The notes beneath the pieces are model-generated. The model saw only the letters and a program-made list of their open reading frames with translations, did not search any database and was not told the DNA's origin. 41,328 nt of DNA from a bacterium (GTDB taxonomy: Bacteria; Campylobacterota; Campylobacteria; Campylobacterales; Sulfurovaceae): contig JAHJJU010000091.1 in the NCBI GenBank assembly GCA_018822805.1, positions 1 through 41,328 of the forward strand, in the 5' to 3' direction. Position numbers and translations under genes: made by a program. Every line of letters begins with the position of its first letter. Within the stretch, counting starts at the first letter, position 1. Below, one piece after another: positions 6,782 to 16,138 of this stretch.

Positions 6782-8629
6782 TTAGTAGGTTAATTTCATT
6801 CCGGCATAAACGGCTCTTGGACTGGTGACATAGCCTTCAACGGTTTGGTAATATTTATCTGTAATGTTGTCGACTTTTCCATAAAGGCTCATGTGTTTGT
6901 CTACTTCATAGTTGGCCGTGAAGTTGGCGATGGTGTAGTTGCCTGTGTTAATATCAGTGGTACTGTAGTCAGGGTTAAATCTTAGGTCGTCTCTTTTTCC
7001 AATGTATTCGCCATTGATACCCAGATGTAGATTTTCAATTCCATAATAATCAATCGCCACTTTAATGCTCTCTTTTGGTCTTCGTTTTAAGTCTTGACCA
7101 TTTTTATCTTTGGCATCAAGATTGGTATAGTTGGCTCCAAGCACTACTTCATCAAAAAGTGTTGTATTGTATGCAATTTCATACCCTTTGATTTTTGAGG
7201 TACCTTCAATGTTGTCATAGCCTCCATTATCCCAAGCAATAAGGTTATCAATCTCTTGATTGAAATAGCTTAGGGTTAAATTTTTATATCCAAGGTTAAC
7301 ATCATAAGATTTAATCTCTTCGGGCTGTAAATTAAGGTTTGATGCTCCCCAAGGGTTTAGTATCTCAATAATAGAGGGGGTATTGTAAGCTGTACCATAG
7401 TTTGCACCGATGACCAATCCAAAATTTGTAGGGTGTTTGATACCTATTTTCCCTGTTGTTTTATTGTCAAAGTGGTCATATTTATCATATCGAAGAGATT
7501 CTGTCACTATGGTATTGGTTGCTAACTTGTTACTGTTGGTTACAAATATTCCTTTATTGCTGTATTTATCTTTATTGGTTGCTGTTGCCGTATTGACATA
7601 ATCAACCGTAGTGGTTTGATGACCAGCTCCAACCATTAAAAAGTCATTTTCTAAGTATTGAACGGTGTCGGTTAATTCACTGTTGGTAATTTTACCGTTA
7701 AAGTTTTTTACATTTTCACCCCATGGGCTTCCTACGGTACCAATCTCTTCTCTAGTAAAATCAGAAATTTCATGTTTTAGTGCTATACGATGATTGTTGA
7801 TTTGATGTACATAGTTAATATGGGAAAGCTTTGTGTTGATGTCGCTTTTCATATTTTCATCATTGGGGCTTGAGGTATCATATTGAGCTAAACCATCTAT
7901 ACTGGTATGTCCAACGTCAAGTTTTCCATTTTCAAATAGATGAATACCTGCTTGAATAGAAGCTGTTTTATTGGTATATCCATCATCTTCAAATTGATTT
8001 AACGCTTCACCTTTTGGTACTTTGGTTGTAAATCCACTACTGTTCAGTTGAGTATAGTTGGTTTTAATATAAAAATTTTTGTTTTGATATGAGAGAGCAC
8101 TTTTTAAATGAGAAGTATTAAAACTACCATACTCTTGTGATGCATAAAAGTTAATGCCCTCTTTGGCCTGTTTGGTAATAATGTTAACAACCCCGGCAGT
8201 TGCATCGGCACCCCATATACCACTTTGAGCACCTTTAATTACTTCAATCTTTTCAATATCAGTAATCATTAAATGTTCAATTAAAGCTCCTGTAGTATTA
8301 GAGGGGTCTTGGTATCGTACACCATCCACTAAAATGAGTGTATGTTTTGAGTCCATACCTCTTAATCTCAGAGAAGTAGTTTGTCCTAGTCCCCCATTAG
8401 AGGTAAAACTAATCCCTGCCAAGCTATTAAGTGCTTCGGTTACGGTTGTGTAGTGTCGCTCTTCAATCTCTTGAGCTGTAATGACATCGATATTGGAGGT
8501 GACATCTTGAATCTTTTGTGTTGTTTTGGTGGCAGAGCTAACGCTAATGTCTTCTAATTTTTCATCAGCGATGAGGTTCGTGTTTAGTAACAGTGTGGTG
8601 AATAGACTGAGTTTTATTGTTGTGTTCAT
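6782..8629 (-). CDS. btuB: TonB-dependent cobalamin receptor (BtuB-like)
   Basis: This is an outer-membrane receptor of 615 residues. A signal peptide (about 1-21) precedes the plug domain (about 35-155), with IDVITAQEIEERHYTTVTEA, SLRLRGMDSKHTLILVDGVR and IEVIKGAQSGIWGADATAGV. The rest is a 22-strand-type beta-barrel of alternating polar and aromatic residues, ending with the outer-membrane signature AGMKLTY (terminal aromatic). The length is typical of BtuB. It leads the btuB-btuF unit. No cobalamin riboswitch is recognisable in the 230 bases upstream, so control must be by another route, or was missed. Confidence 0.87.
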   Translation of the reverse strand: MNTTIKLSLFTTLLLNTNLIADEKLEDISVSSATKTTQKIQDVTSNIDVITAQEIEERHYTTVTEALNSLAGISFTSNGGLGQTTSLRLRGMDSKHTLILVDGVRYQDPSNTTGALIEHLMITDIEKIEVIKGAQSGIWGADATAGVVNIITKQAKEGINFYASQEYGSFNTSHLKSALSYQNKNFYIKTNYTQLNSSGFTTKVPKGEALNQFEDDGYTNKTASIQAGIHLFENGKLDVGHTSIDGLAQYDTSSPNDENMKSDINTKLSHINYVHQINNHRIALKHEISDFTREEIGTVGSPWGENVKNFNGKITNSELTDTVQYLENDFLMVGAGHQTTTVDYVNTATATNKDKYSNKGIFVTNSNKLATNTIVTESLRYDKYDHFDNKTTGKIGIKHPTNFGLVIGANYGTAYNTPSIIEILNPWGASNLNLQPEEIKSYDVNLGYKNLTLSYFNQEIDNLIAWDNGGYDNIEGTSKIKGYEIAYNTTLFDEVVLGANYTNLDAKDKNGQDLKRRPKESIKVAIDYYGIENLHLGINGEYIGKRDDLRFNPDYSTTDINTGNYTIANFTANYEVDKHMSLYGKVDNITDKYYQTVEGYVTSPRAVYAGMKLTY

Positions 8630-8651
8630 TTTTTTCCTTGATATGCATGGT

Positions 8652-8674
8652 CGTAGGGTGCAATTTATTGCACC
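8652..8674. repeat. REP-like palindrome upstream of btuB
   Basis: CGTAGG leads into a perfect eight-base stem, GGTGCAAT (8657-8664) and ATTGCACC (8667-8674), with a two-base centre. It is the same head-plus-palindrome design as three other sites in the window. It lies in the leader between the candidate 58-aa ORF and btuB, so it may cap or separate transcripts there. Confidence 0.6.
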
Positions 8675-8686
8675 AAAATTATAGGT

Positions 8687-8863
8687 TTATAGTAAATAGT
8701 AAGCGTGCAGATAGGGAGGGGAAGTTTTGTACTCTTGATATGCAAAAGCGTGCTTATGATACTGGTGATTACTGTCAATGGTACACAGTTTAAAAAGGGT
8801 AGAATACATGGCTATGGTAGCCAGTGAAAAGTAACCCCGTTTGTAGCCTCGTAGATGTTTCAT
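8687..8863 (-). CDS. Candidate 58-residue ORF upstream of btuB
   Basis: An uninterrupted frame of 58 codons begins at ATG 8863 and ends with TAA at 8689-8687. The product starts MKHLRGYKRGYFSLATIAMY and is His/Tyr-rich, with a short hydrophobic stretch near 12-27, one Cys and a His-x-x-x-His-x-His cluster around 33-39. I recognise no family. No good SD precedes it; a TAGAAT hexamer six bases upstream could give a nearly leaderless mRNA. It lies in the btuB leader in the btu direction, which makes a small B12- or metal-linked protein or a leader peptide conceivable. It could equally be a chance frame. Confidence 0.3.
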   Translation of the reverse strand: MKHLRGYKRGYFSLATIAMYSTLFKLCTIDSNHQYHKHAFAYQEYKTSPPYLHAYYLL

Positions 8864-8920
8864 GTGCGAATTCTACTTAAATATGCTTACAGTTGCTTTG
8901 AGCTTTTAGCTAGCATAAGT

Positions 8921-8948
8921 TATAATCGTCACAATTTAAACGTAGGAG
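8921..8948 (+). promoter_or_regulatory. -10 box and SD that fix the start of the M23 peptidase
   Basis: TATAAT at 8921-8926 is followed by the SD AGGAG at 8944-8948, five bases before an in-frame TTG (8954). These place transcription and translation starts downstream of the longer open frame that begins at 8855. The ATG at 8950 is out of frame. Confidence 0.6.
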
Positions 8949-8953
8949 TATGC

Positions 8954-10159
8954 TTGTCAAAGATAAGTTTATTGAGGGTTGGGCTACTTTTATTGGTGCT
9001 TTCTACCTTCACATTCGCTGCAAAAGTGAAACATTCTGTATGGGAAAAAGGGCTTAGTTTTGAGCAGTATCTTAAAAAATATCAGGTACCTGAAGAGGTT
9101 TTAGAAAGTCTAGACGGAGAGGATGCTCTTTTAGTCTCTGATGTAGAAAATACCAAACGTTACTATGAGCTAATAGCCAGTAATGGGGTTCTTTTACAAG
9201 CACTTATTCCCGTTGGAGAAGAGTTACAACTTCATCTTTTTAAAACACCTAAAGCGTATAAAATTGAAGTTATACCCGTTGCTTACCAAAAAAACACCTA
9301 TGTCTCTCTTCTCTCTGTTGAAAAGAGTCCACACGCTGACATTATTAATAAGGTGAAAAATAGAGGTCTTGCAACCGAGTTTACACGTCTGTTAAAACAC
9401 AGTGTTAATTTTCGTGGTATTCAAAAAAAGGATAAAGTAGCCATTGTCTATACCCAAAAGATGCATTTAGGACAACCTATTGGTGTTCCAAATATTAAAG
9501 TAGCCATGTTGGAGTCTCGTAAAAAGAAACATTATGTCTTTAAACATACAGATGGCAAATACTATAATGAAGAGGGAAAAGTTCTGGTACAAAAGTACAT
9601 GAAAAAACCTTTGAATCATGTAAGAATTACGTCACATTTTACGAATAGACGTTTTCACCCCGTTTTAAAACGTTGGAAAGCACATTTGGGTACCGATTTT
9701 GGTGCGAGAAGAGGAACACCGATTTTAGCTGCAGCAGATGGAAAAGTGATCTTTTCCGGTTGGCAAGGAGGCTATGGGAAGGTGATTAAGATTCAACATA
9801 AAGATGGTTATGTAACCCTTTATGCTCATCAAAGTCGATTAAAATCGAAAACCGGTCAACGTGTAACGCAGGGACAAGTAATAGGTTACGTTGGAACTAC
9901 AGGTCGAAGTACGGGATCTCATTTACATTTTGGATTGTATAAAAATGGACGAGCCATTAATCCTATGAGTATGGTAAAATTCTCAACGGGTGGATTAACA
10001 GGCAAGGATAAACGTGCTTTTTTAAATAGAAAGAAAAAATATACAAAAATAATTAATAAAATTTTTGATGACAATATGCCTTCACATGTTTGGAATACGG
10101 TGAATGAAATTGCTGTCTCACCTGAAATGAAAACCTATTATAAAAATCGAGGCTGGTAA
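8954..10159 (+). CDS. Secreted M23 (LytM-type) peptidoglycan endopeptidase
   Basis: This zinc metallopeptidase is expected to cut peptide cross-links in peptidoglycan and shape the cell wall. I take TTG 8954 as start because AGGAG lies five bases before it and it yields a clean signal peptide (SKISLLRVGLLLLVLSTFTFA); the open frame extends further to 8855 without a sensible N-terminus. Numbering from TTG, the 401 residues contain an N-terminal regulatory region and the M23 domain: zinc ligands H244 and D248 (HLGTDFG), YAH with H292, and HLHFG with H323 and H325. All catalytic residues are present. This architecture resembles the helical-shape endopeptidases Csd/Pgp of Helicobacter and Campylobacter, but I cannot assign orthology. 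Confidence 0.88.
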   Translation: MSKISLLRVGLLLLVLSTFTFAAKVKHSVWEKGLSFEQYLKKYQVPEEVLESLDGEDALLVSDVENTKRYYELIASNGVLLQALIPVGEELQLHLFKTPKAYKIEVIPVAYQKNTYVSLLSVEKSPHADIINKVKNRGLATEFTRLLKHSVNFRGIQKKDKVAIVYTQKMHLGQPIGVPNIKVAMLESRKKKHYVFKHTDGKYYNEEGKVLVQKYMKKPLNHVRITSHFTNRRFHPVLKRWKAHLGTDFGARRGTPILAAADGKVIFSGWQGGYGKVIKIQHKDGYVTLYAHQSRLKSKTGQRVTQGQVIGYVGTTGRSTGSHLHFGLYKNGRAINPMSMVKFSTGGLTGKDKRAFLNRKKKYTKIINKIFDDNMPSHVWNTVNEIAVSPEMKTYYKNRGW

Positions 10160-10164
10160 TCAAC

Positions 10165-11478
10165 CTACGATTTTTTTTCTACTTTTAACGCTTCAGCTAT
10201 CAACTCCAACGGATTTTTAAAAATGGTTTCTACCTCTGCATGGTTCATCGCTTCACTTAGCTGAACACGACAAGCAGAACACTCAGCCGATACATAATGT
10301 GCTTTGGTCTCTTTAATCATTGCTGCTTTTGGTTTTCCTGCTGCTTGTGCAAAATGAAATTTTTCGGTTTGCATGGTTACACCACCAAAACCACAACAAC
10401 GGTTCGGATCACTCATCTCTACTAGAGGATAGTTTGGTTTTAAAAGGTTCCGTGGCTGTTCATAGATACCTTGTACTTTTCGAGCATGACATGGGTCGTG
10501 GTAGGTAACAGCTGTCGTAAATTGACCTTTCTCTTTTAAAAGGTTTTGCAGTTCTGTATTATCATCGAGCCATGCAGTCGCCATGTGCATTTTTTCACCT
10601 ACTTTTTTTGCACGAGCTTCCCAATCAGGCATATCATGATTTTTGAAAAAGACTTGCCAATCATGTTTCATCATCGCCGAACAGGTTGCTTCCGGAATCA
10701 GCATGGCATCACACTCATCCATAAAACTTTCAAAGTATTCAATATTCGCTTTGGTCATACGCTCTACAGAATCCACAGCCCCTGTAAAGTAGGCAGGAGC
10801 TCCACAACATTTTTGATCTTTTGGTATGAAGATGTCGATGTTTAACTCTTTTAAAATATCAACCAAGCTGTCCCCGATACCTACATAGTTGTAGTTGGCT
10901 AAACAACCGATAAAGAGGGCAACACGTATGTTCTTTTGCTCTTGAATGGGTGCAGGTATCTCTTGGGGGTAAGCGTTTAAAAAACTCACTTTAGACATAG
11001 AGGGGAGTAATCGTCCTTTTTTGACCATGGGCAGTGAGAATCTTGCTCGGAGTCCTCGACCTTTATCATCTTGGGCTAAGGCACAGGTCTTGAACATAAA
11101 GCCAAACTTCATGACCATATCCATCACTTTACGATGTTCTAAAAGATAAAATGCGATGCGTTTAAACCATGCAATTCCAAATTTATCAGCGATATCAGCA
11201 CGTACCTCTTCAATCACCATATCGGTTGCCAATGAATTAGGACAAACGTCTACACAATTGGTACATAAAAAACAGCTCTCAAAAATATTTTTGGCATTTT
11301 TATCGAGTTCTAGATTTCCCTGTTTGTATTGTCCAAGCAGTTCAATAAATCCACGTGGAGAGGTAACTTCATCGGCATTGACTTGGTGAATGGTACAAAC
11401 GGGGATACATTTTCCACATTTGACACACTCATCAGAGGTTGCTTGAAAATTAAAAATGTCGTTTGGAGTTTTGTTCAT
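10165..11478 (-). CDS. Fe-S oxidoreductase subunit with two CCG domains (GlcF/GlpC-like)
   Basis: This is an electron-transfer subunit of 437 residues. Two [4Fe-4S] ferredoxin motifs lie at C18/C21/C24/C28 (CVKCGKCIPVC) and C69/C72/C75/C79 (CFLCTNCVDVC). Two cysteine-rich CCG domains follow, with CCGAPAYFTG at 224 and CCGFGGVTM at 361. The order matches GlcF (glycolate oxidase), GlpC (anaerobic glycerol-3-phosphate dehydrogenase) and LutA/HdrD relatives. No flavoprotein dehydrogenase subunit is adjacent, so the substrate cannot be named; glycolate or lactate oxidation is the usual annotation in this phylum. It converges with the M23 peptidase gene with only a few bases between. Confidence 0.85.
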   Translation of the reverse strand: MNKTPNDIFNFQATSDECVKCGKCIPVCTIHQVNADEVTSPRGFIELLGQYKQGNLELDKNAKNIFESCFLCTNCVDVCPNSLATDMVIEEVRADIADKFGIAWFKRIAFYLLEHRKVMDMVMKFGFMFKTCALAQDDKGRGLRARFSLPMVKKGRLLPSMSKVSFLNAYPQEIPAPIQEQKNIRVALFIGCLANYNYVGIGDSLVDILKELNIDIFIPKDQKCCGAPAYFTGAVDSVERMTKANIEYFESFMDECDAMLIPEATCSAMMKHDWQVFFKNHDMPDWEARAKKVGEKMHMATAWLDDNTELQNLLKEKGQFTTAVTYHDPCHARKVQGIYEQPRNLLKPNYPLVEMSDPNRCCGFGGVTMQTEKFHFAQAAGKPKAAMIKETKAHYVSAECSACRVQLSEAMNHAEVETIFKNPLELIAEALKVEKKS

Positions 11479-11515
11479 TTTGTTTCTTTATAATATTTAT
11501 TTTATGCATGTTAGT

Positions 11516-11541
11516 GTCGGGCAGAGGGCAGCCCGACCTAC
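11516..11541. repeat. REP-like palindrome between hemN and the Fe-S gene
   Basis: Perfect seven-base arms GTCGGGC (11516-11522) and GCCCGAC (11531-11537) enclose eight bases and are followed by CTACGG. On the minus strand this reads CCGTAG, then the palindrome, the same design as at 8652 and 33141. It lies three bases beyond the hemN stop, in the only GC-rich spot of this intergenic gap, and may end or stabilise the hemN transcript. Confidence 0.6.
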
Positions 11542-11543
11542 GG

Positions 11544-12914
11544 TTATACTGTTTTGGAAAATGCTTTTTTACTTTGAGCATATTTTTTCATGTAAGCATC
11601 AAACGGCATGGCGATGTTTCGTATGAGTAGGGTTCCTGTTTGGCTGACCGATATTTTATCATCGGTGATGGTGACCAAATCAGCATCAACAAACTCTTGC
11701 AACGCTTCAAGGGCATCTGCAAAATAGTTTTTAAAATCAATATGATGCTCTTGTTCAACCCGTTTCATATCGATTGAAAAGTTTGCCATCAGCTCCATAA
11801 TAACAGCTTTTCGTAAAAAATCATCGTCACTCAGTACCACACCCCGTTCAAAAGGGAGTTTTCCTGCATCTAACGCTTCTTCATATTGGTGCATCTCTTT
11901 GGTGTTTTGAGCATAATAACGCTCTCCTTCACCGATGCTGGTTAGACCAATGCCTACCAAATTTGCACCACCCCTTGTGGTATACCCTTGAAAGTTCCTA
12001 TGGAGTTCACCTTTTTCAATCGCTCCAAAAAGTTCATCTTCCGGTTTGGCAAAGTGATCCATACCGACCATTTTATAGCCATGTTTTTCAAAAAAGTCAA
12101 TGGTGTATTGAAAAATTTGTAGTTTTACATCGGGGGTTGGTAGGGTGGTTTCGTCAAATTTACGCATGGTCTTCATAAGCCAAGGTACATGGGCGTAGTT
12201 AAATACGGCGACTCTATCGGGGTTCAATTCAGTAGAAAGCTCTAAGGTCTTTTGAAAGCTCTCTAGGGTTTGGTAGGGTAGACCATAAATAAAGTCCGTA
12301 TTAATTGAGGTGATGCCATATTTACGAGCCAACTCAACGGCATTTTTAGTCAAAGTCAAAGGTTGAATACGGTGAATCTCTTTTTGCACTTTATCATCTA
12401 AATCTTGTACCCCAAAGCTGATACGATTAAAACCGTGTTGTCGAAAGACTTTCATATGCTCTTCATTAAAAAATCGTGGATCAATTTCACACGATATCTC
12501 AGCATCACTGCTCCAGTTGGGAAATTTTGATTTAATGTAGGTGACAATCTCATCGAGTTCAAATGCTTTGTAAAAAGTGGGTGTTCCCCCACCAAAGTGA
12601 AACTGAATCACTTCACGTGTGGTGTCGATGTGTTGGGCTAAAAGGTCAATCTCTTTTTTTAGGTACGCTACATAACGGCTTAGCTTCTCCTCTTTAGAGG
12701 TAAAAACCACATTACACCCACAAAAGTAACATGCTGACCGACAAAATGGTAAGTGGATATAAAGCGAGAGCTTTTCAGTAGAATTTTCTAAAAAATCGAT
12801 GTAGGTATCGTATTTAAAATCACTATTAAACTCTAAAGCCGTAGGGTAGGAAGTATATCGTGGTCCTGGTTTAGAGTATTTGCTAAACTTTTCAAAATCA
12901 ATACCATTATTCAT
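11544..12914 (-). CDS. hemN: Oxygen-independent coproporphyrinogen III dehydrogenase HemN
   Basis: This radical-SAM enzyme converts coproporphyrinogen III to protoporphyrinogen IX in haem synthesis without oxygen. The 456 residues match full-length HemN. The cluster motif is [16 protein letters not shown], with C58, C62 and C65 binding the [4Fe-4S] cluster and C67 as the conserved extra cysteine. [10 protein letters not shown] supplies the SAM-binding GGGTP, and the C-terminal HemN domain is present. The substrate-binding N-terminal YTSYPTA block is also conserved. It overlaps argF by eight bases. hemB is also in the window but in a separate unit. Confidence 0.95.
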   Translation of the reverse strand: MNNGIDFEKFSKYSKPGPRYTSYPTALEFNSDFKYDTYIDFLENSTEKLSLYIHLPFCRSACYFCGCNVVFTSKEEKLSRYVAYLKKEIDLLAQHIDTTREVIQFHFGGGTPTFYKAFELDEIVTYIKSKFPNWSSDAEISCEIDPRFFNEEHMKVFRQHGFNRISFGVQDLDDKVQKEIHRIQPLTLTKNAVELARKYGITSINTDFIYGLPYQTLESFQKTLELSTELNPDRVAVFNYAHVPWLMKTMRKFDETTLPTPDVKLQIFQYTIDFFEKHGYKMVGMDHFAKPEDELFGAIEKGELHRNFQGYTTRGGANLVGIGLTSIGEGERYYAQNTKEMHQYEEALDAGKLPFERGVVLSDDDFLRKAVIMELMANFSIDMKRVEQEHHIDFKNYFADALEALQEFVDADLVTITDDKISVSQTGTLLIRNIAMPFDAYMKKYAQSKKAFSKTV

Positions 12915-13863
12915 TATTCATTGTTCCTTTTTCATTAACATTGTCTCTGTGTTGGTCAAGCCAAACCATAATTCCCTTTTGGGCATGCAGTCTATTTTCA
13001 GCTTCTAAGAAAATCTCATCAGCATGTTTTTCAAATATTGCTTCACTTACCTCATAGTCACGGTACGCTGGTAAACAGTGTAAAAAAATGGCGTTTTCTT
13101 GAGCCAATGACATCAAACTGGCATCTACCATGTAGCCATTAAAGGCTTTGATGCGTATCTCTTTTTCATTCTCTTGACCCATAGAGACCCACGTATCGGT
13201 GGTAACCACATTGGCATTTTCTACAGCTACTTTTGGGTCAGAGCCAAAGGTGATTGTTGCGCCACTCTCTTTGGCAATTTCTAACGCCTCTTGAACAATG
13301 ATCGGGTCAGGTTCATATCCTTTTGGTGTGGCTACTCTAAGCTCAAAACCGAGTTTCGCAGCCAACATGAGCCAAGAGTGGGTCATGTTGTTGTTACCAT
13401 CACCGACAAAAGCTACAATAGGTTCTATAATACCACATTCAATTATGGTCATATAATCGGTTATCAATTGAACAGGGTGATAAGAGTCGGTAAGACCATT
13501 AATAACAGGTACAATTGAGTGGGCTGCAAACTCTTCAAGTTTACTGTGTTCAAAGGTACGAATCATGACCATATCAACCATACGAGAGATAACACGGGCT
13601 GTATCTTTCATTGGTTCACCACGACCCAATTGAATATCGTTAGATGATAAGAACAAGCCAACACCTCCAAGCTGATAAATACCTGTTTCAAAACTAACAC
13701 GTGTTCGGGTTGAGCTTTTTTCAAAAATCATACCCAGTGTTTGGTGTTCCATGTAAGGTACAAACTTTTTATTTTTTGTCTGTGCTTTAATCTTTTGAGC
13801 TAAGGTAATCATCTCTAAAAGTTCTTTTTTGGTGAAATCTTTTAGGCTTAAAAAGTGTCTCAT
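12907..13863 (-). CDS. argF: Ornithine carbamoyltransferase
   Basis: ArgF joins carbamoyl phosphate and ornithine to make citrulline in arginine synthesis. The 318 residues contain the carbamoyl-phosphate motif SSTRTR (50-55), [11 protein letters not shown] (127-137), the ornithine-binding DTWVSMGQE (223-231) and the HCLP catalytic loop (262-265). It starts at ATG 13863, and its C-terminus runs into the hemN start (eight-base overlap), so the two form a small operon. Pairing arginine and haem genes looks like local genome packing. Arginine could feed the agmatine pathway encoded further along the window. Confidence 0.95.
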   Translation of the reverse strand: MRHFLSLKDFTKKELLEMITLAQKIKAQTKNKKFVPYMEHQTLGMIFEKSSTRTRVSFETGIYQLGGVGLFLSSNDIQLGRGEPMKDTARVISRMVDMVMIRTFEHSKLEEFAAHSIVPVINGLTDSYHPVQLITDYMTIIECGIIEPIVAFVGDGNNNMTHSWLMLAAKLGFELRVATPKGYEPDPIIVQEALEIAKESGATITFGSDPKVAVENANVVTTDTWVSMGQENEKEIRIKAFNGYMVDASLMSLAQENAIFLHCLPAYRDYEVSEAIFEKHADEIFLEAENRLHAQKGIMVWLDQHRDNVNEKGTMNNE

Positions 13864-13920
13864 TGGGAGTTCCTATTGATTTACTAATCTAATATAGTAA
13901 GTAATTATAATTTAAAGGAA

Positions 13921-13942
13921 AACATTTTACCATGAAAATGTT
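13921..13942 (-). terminator. Hairpin terminator after the metallophosphoesterase operon
   Basis: Perfect eight-base arms AACATTTT (13921-13928) and AAAATGTT (13935-13942) enclose six bases. Read on the minus strand, the stem is followed by TTCCTTT. It lies just past the stop of the SPFH / four-helix / phosphoesterase unit and upstream of the argF promoter, as expected for a Rho-independent terminator, although the stem is AT-rich. Confidence 0.5.
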
Positions 13943-13957
13943 ACAAAGAAATTAATA

Positions 13958-14791
13958 CTAAAAATCAAAGAGAAGGTTATAGGTTTGTGTTCCTGATTCT
14001 TGTTTATTTTGAAAGGGGACAGAGTCAAAACGTAAGCTCTCTTCGGCAATAATGGCACAGCTTAAATGGTCACCGTAAATAGCAGAGGTATCAATACAAA
14101 TTTTATTTTTATATTGCCTAATATCGGGTTGAGAAAGGTGCCCAAAAATATGATAATGTTGATTGTCTTTGGCTTCTTGATGAGCATAAGGGATTAAATC
14201 ATCGAGTTTGATACCTTTATGTTTACTGCGAGAAATACATTTAACCATTTTTGATGAAGCTTCATCTGTATCTTGTGTCAAAAATTTTTCAGGGCAGGGA
14301 GCATGGGTTAATGTGGCTGAGAAATGTTCATTGTAGGCATATTTTAACCAAATGAAACATTCATCATAGAGTTCTAAAAAGAGTTTTTTTAAACGGCTAT
14401 TTTTTTCTAAAAGTGCTACTGTATTGTAGTATTTTTCCTTCTGATCCAATCGTTTAGGTGTTGTTTCTAGAGTTGGATCATTGGTGATGTATCGATATAC
14501 CATCTCTTCATGATTACCTCTTATAAGATAGAAACGTTTTTGATCTTGATTAAGATGGCAAAAGTTTTGATGGATAAATTCAATGGTTTGGGTTAGTTTT
14601 TCTTCACTGGCTTTGTCAATAAAATCACCTAATAAAATAATGGATTTATGTTTATTGTGATCATTGGATTCTATGTAGCCTTTTGAGTTGATAAAAAACC
14701 CCTGTTTACTTAAGAGCATTTTGAATTCATCAATACAACCATGCAGATCACCTACGATGATATACTCACTATTAGAAGGAAGTAGCATCAC
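13958..14791 (-). CDS. Calcineurin-like metallophosphoesterase
   Basis: This phosphoesterase of 277 residues has the dinuclear metal-binding motifs in order: GDLHGCIDE (14-22; D15, H17), LLGDFIDK near 53-60, RGNHEEM near 106-112, and later histidines in THAPCP and IFGHLSQ. The spacing resembles PrpE/ApaH and Ser/Thr phosphatases of the PPP superfamily, so diadenosine tetraphosphate or phosphoprotein hydrolysis are candidate reactions; the sequence does not choose between them. It directly abuts the four-helix membrane protein gene upstream, and both follow the SPFH gene, so a membrane-associated role is possible. Confidence 0.75.
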   Translation of the reverse strand: MMLLPSNSEYIIVGDLHGCIDEFKMLLSKQGFFINSKGYIESNDHNKHKSIILLGDFIDKASEEKLTQTIEFIHQNFCHLNQDQKRFYLIRGNHEEMVYRYITNDPTLETTPKRLDQKEKYYNTVALLEKNSRLKKLFLELYDECFIWLKYAYNEHFSATLTHAPCPEKFLTQDTDEASSKMVKCISRSKHKGIKLDDLIPYAHQEAKDNQHYHIFGHLSQPDIRQYKNKICIDTSAIYGDHLSCAIIAEESLRFDSVPFQNKQESGTQTYNLLFDF

Positions 14792-15220
14792 TTAGAGAAT
14801 ACCACCGGCAATTCCAATATCTTTTCGTGCTGCATTAAGTTCAATAATAAATCCACCTGTTGCATCAATAAGTGACATCATTGCTAAAATAAGGAAAGTT
14901 GCATTTTGTGCCCATGAAACCATGAAAAACATAACAACAAATACAATAGCAACCACAAAGCTTAATAGGGTTTCTGATGCCCCAAATTTACTGGCTGTTG
15001 CAGCTTTTGCAATTTCTACGAAGAGTGCTAGTGAACCAACAATCAAAAATACCTCTTTCACTCTTAAAACAAATGCTCGATCTTGACTGATATGGTGAGT
15101 TAGCACGATTGAGTTTAGATCAATACTCTTTAATGCACCTACATAATCATGTCCTAAATGTAACCCTACATATGCAAGTAAAACCCATGTAAATGTAGAC
15201 ATTCCTGTAATAAAAAACAA
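14792..15220 (-). CDS. Four-helix inner-membrane protein of unknown function
   Basis: The 142-residue protein has about four hydrophobic helices (roughly 7-24, 52-72, 82-104 and 105-125). A conserved-looking loop contains VLTHHISQDRAFVLRVKEV, and the C-terminus is IELNAARKDIGIAGGIL. I choose TTG 15220 as start because AAGGAG lies about five bases upstream; the next Met (ATG, residue 7) has only a poorly spaced AGGA. It is in an operon between the SPFH gene (15 bases upstream) and the phosphoesterase (abutting). No family name comes to mind. The charged loop between helices 1 and 2 may face the cytoplasm. Confidence 0.6.
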   Translation of the reverse strand: MFFITGMSTFTWVLLAYVGLHLGHDYVGALKSIDLNSIVLTHHISQDRAFVLRVKEVFLIVGSLALFVEIAKAATASKFGASETLLSFVVAIVFVVMFFMVSWAQNATFLILAMMSLIDATGGFIIELNAARKDIGIAGGIL

Positions 15221-15235
15221 ATCTTCTCCTTTTTT

Positions 15236-16138
15236 TTAATTTTCTTTTGTATTGTTAGTAATACGTGACATATATTCAGCATTCATAATTTTTTCCATAG
15301 GTTGTTGTATGTCGGCAGGATATAAAACAAATTTTGAATTGCTAGAAGATGATAATTCTTTCATGGAGTCAATATATGATGTTGATGTTAAGAATTGCAT
15401 TATCTTTTCATCTGATATATTAGGCATTAAGTCTTTTAAATTTTTTATGACTTTATAGGTTGCTTCAGCACGTTTTTCAATTAGAACACGTTCTCCATCA
15501 GCATGAAGTTCATGAACAGTATGATCTCCTTGGGCTTTAAGAATGGCAGCTCTTTTTTCTTTTTCTGCAACAATCTCTTTTTCCATTGATGCTTTAATGG
15601 ATGCAGGAGGAGTTATACTTTCAAATTTAACCAAAACTATTTGAATCCCCCAACGCTCACAATCCTCTTTCATATGGTTACGTATCTCATTAGAAACTTG
15701 ATCTTGTTGTTTTTGAATATCACTAAAGTTCATTTGACCTAATTTATTAAGGGTACTACTCATAACCAAGCTCTCTACGGCAGCTTTATAATCTTCTATA
15801 TCCATAATTGCTTTAATGGGATCGACTATTTTAAAAGAGGCAATCATATCTACAACCAAGTTAATATTGTCCTTTGAAATAATTTCTTGAGGAGGTGGAT
15901 TACTTGATTGTTCCTTTAAGCTAATTTCACCAACGACTACTTCAATTCCAAAAGGAATATAATGATTTAGTCCTTCTGTAATAACTCTATCTTTTCCTAA
16001 ACGGTTATCAATAACCAGTGCTTTTTGCGAATCTACAATGATAACAGGTAAAATCCCTTGAAAACCAATAGTATAGTGAATGATTACTACTGCAGAGATA
16101 ATGAAAAAAATCCCTGCTATTGAATATAATGATTCCAT
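15236..16138 (-). CDS. SPFH/Band-7 membrane scaffold protein
   Basis: SPFH proteins (stomatin, prohibitin, flotillin, HflK/C) form oligomeric rings that organise membrane patches and proteases. The 300 residues have an N-terminal membrane segment (about 5-25) and a Band-7 domain from VDSQKALVIDNRLGK to about 185, with the typical ISKDNINLVVDMIASFKIVD. A helical stretch rich in E/K/A follows (EKEIVAEKEKRAAILKAQGD). The C-terminal region is Ser-rich. The SD AAAGGATA is well placed for ATG 16138. No NfeD or FtsH partner is adjacent; instead it heads an operon with a four-helix membrane protein and a phosphoesterase. Confidence 0.82.
   Translation of the reverse strand: MESLYSIAGIFFIISAVVIIHYTIGFQGILPVIIVDSQKALVIDNRLGKDRVITEGLNHYIPFGIEVVVGEISLKEQSSNPPPQEIISKDNINLVVDMIASFKIVDPIKAIMDIEDYKAAVESLVMSSTLNKLGQMNFSDIQKQQDQVSNEIRNHMKEDCERWGIQIVLVKFESITPPASIKASMEKEIVAEKEKRAAILKAQGDHTVHELHADGERVLIEKRAEATYKVIKNLKDLMPNISDEKIMQFLTSTSYIDSMKELSSSSNSKFVLYPADIQQPMEKIMNAEYMSRITNNTKEN

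Noticed and set aside
8630-8870. Cobalamin riboswitch upstream of btuB
   Set aside because: I looked on the minus strand for the B12 box and the conserved core; only short, scattered matches are present and the region instead holds a possible small ORF and a REP-like repeat.
8855-8953. N-terminal extension of the M23 peptidase from ATG 8855
   Set aside because: It overlaps the promoter, has no SD, and would put the signal peptide internally; TTG 8954 has a well-spaced AGGAG.
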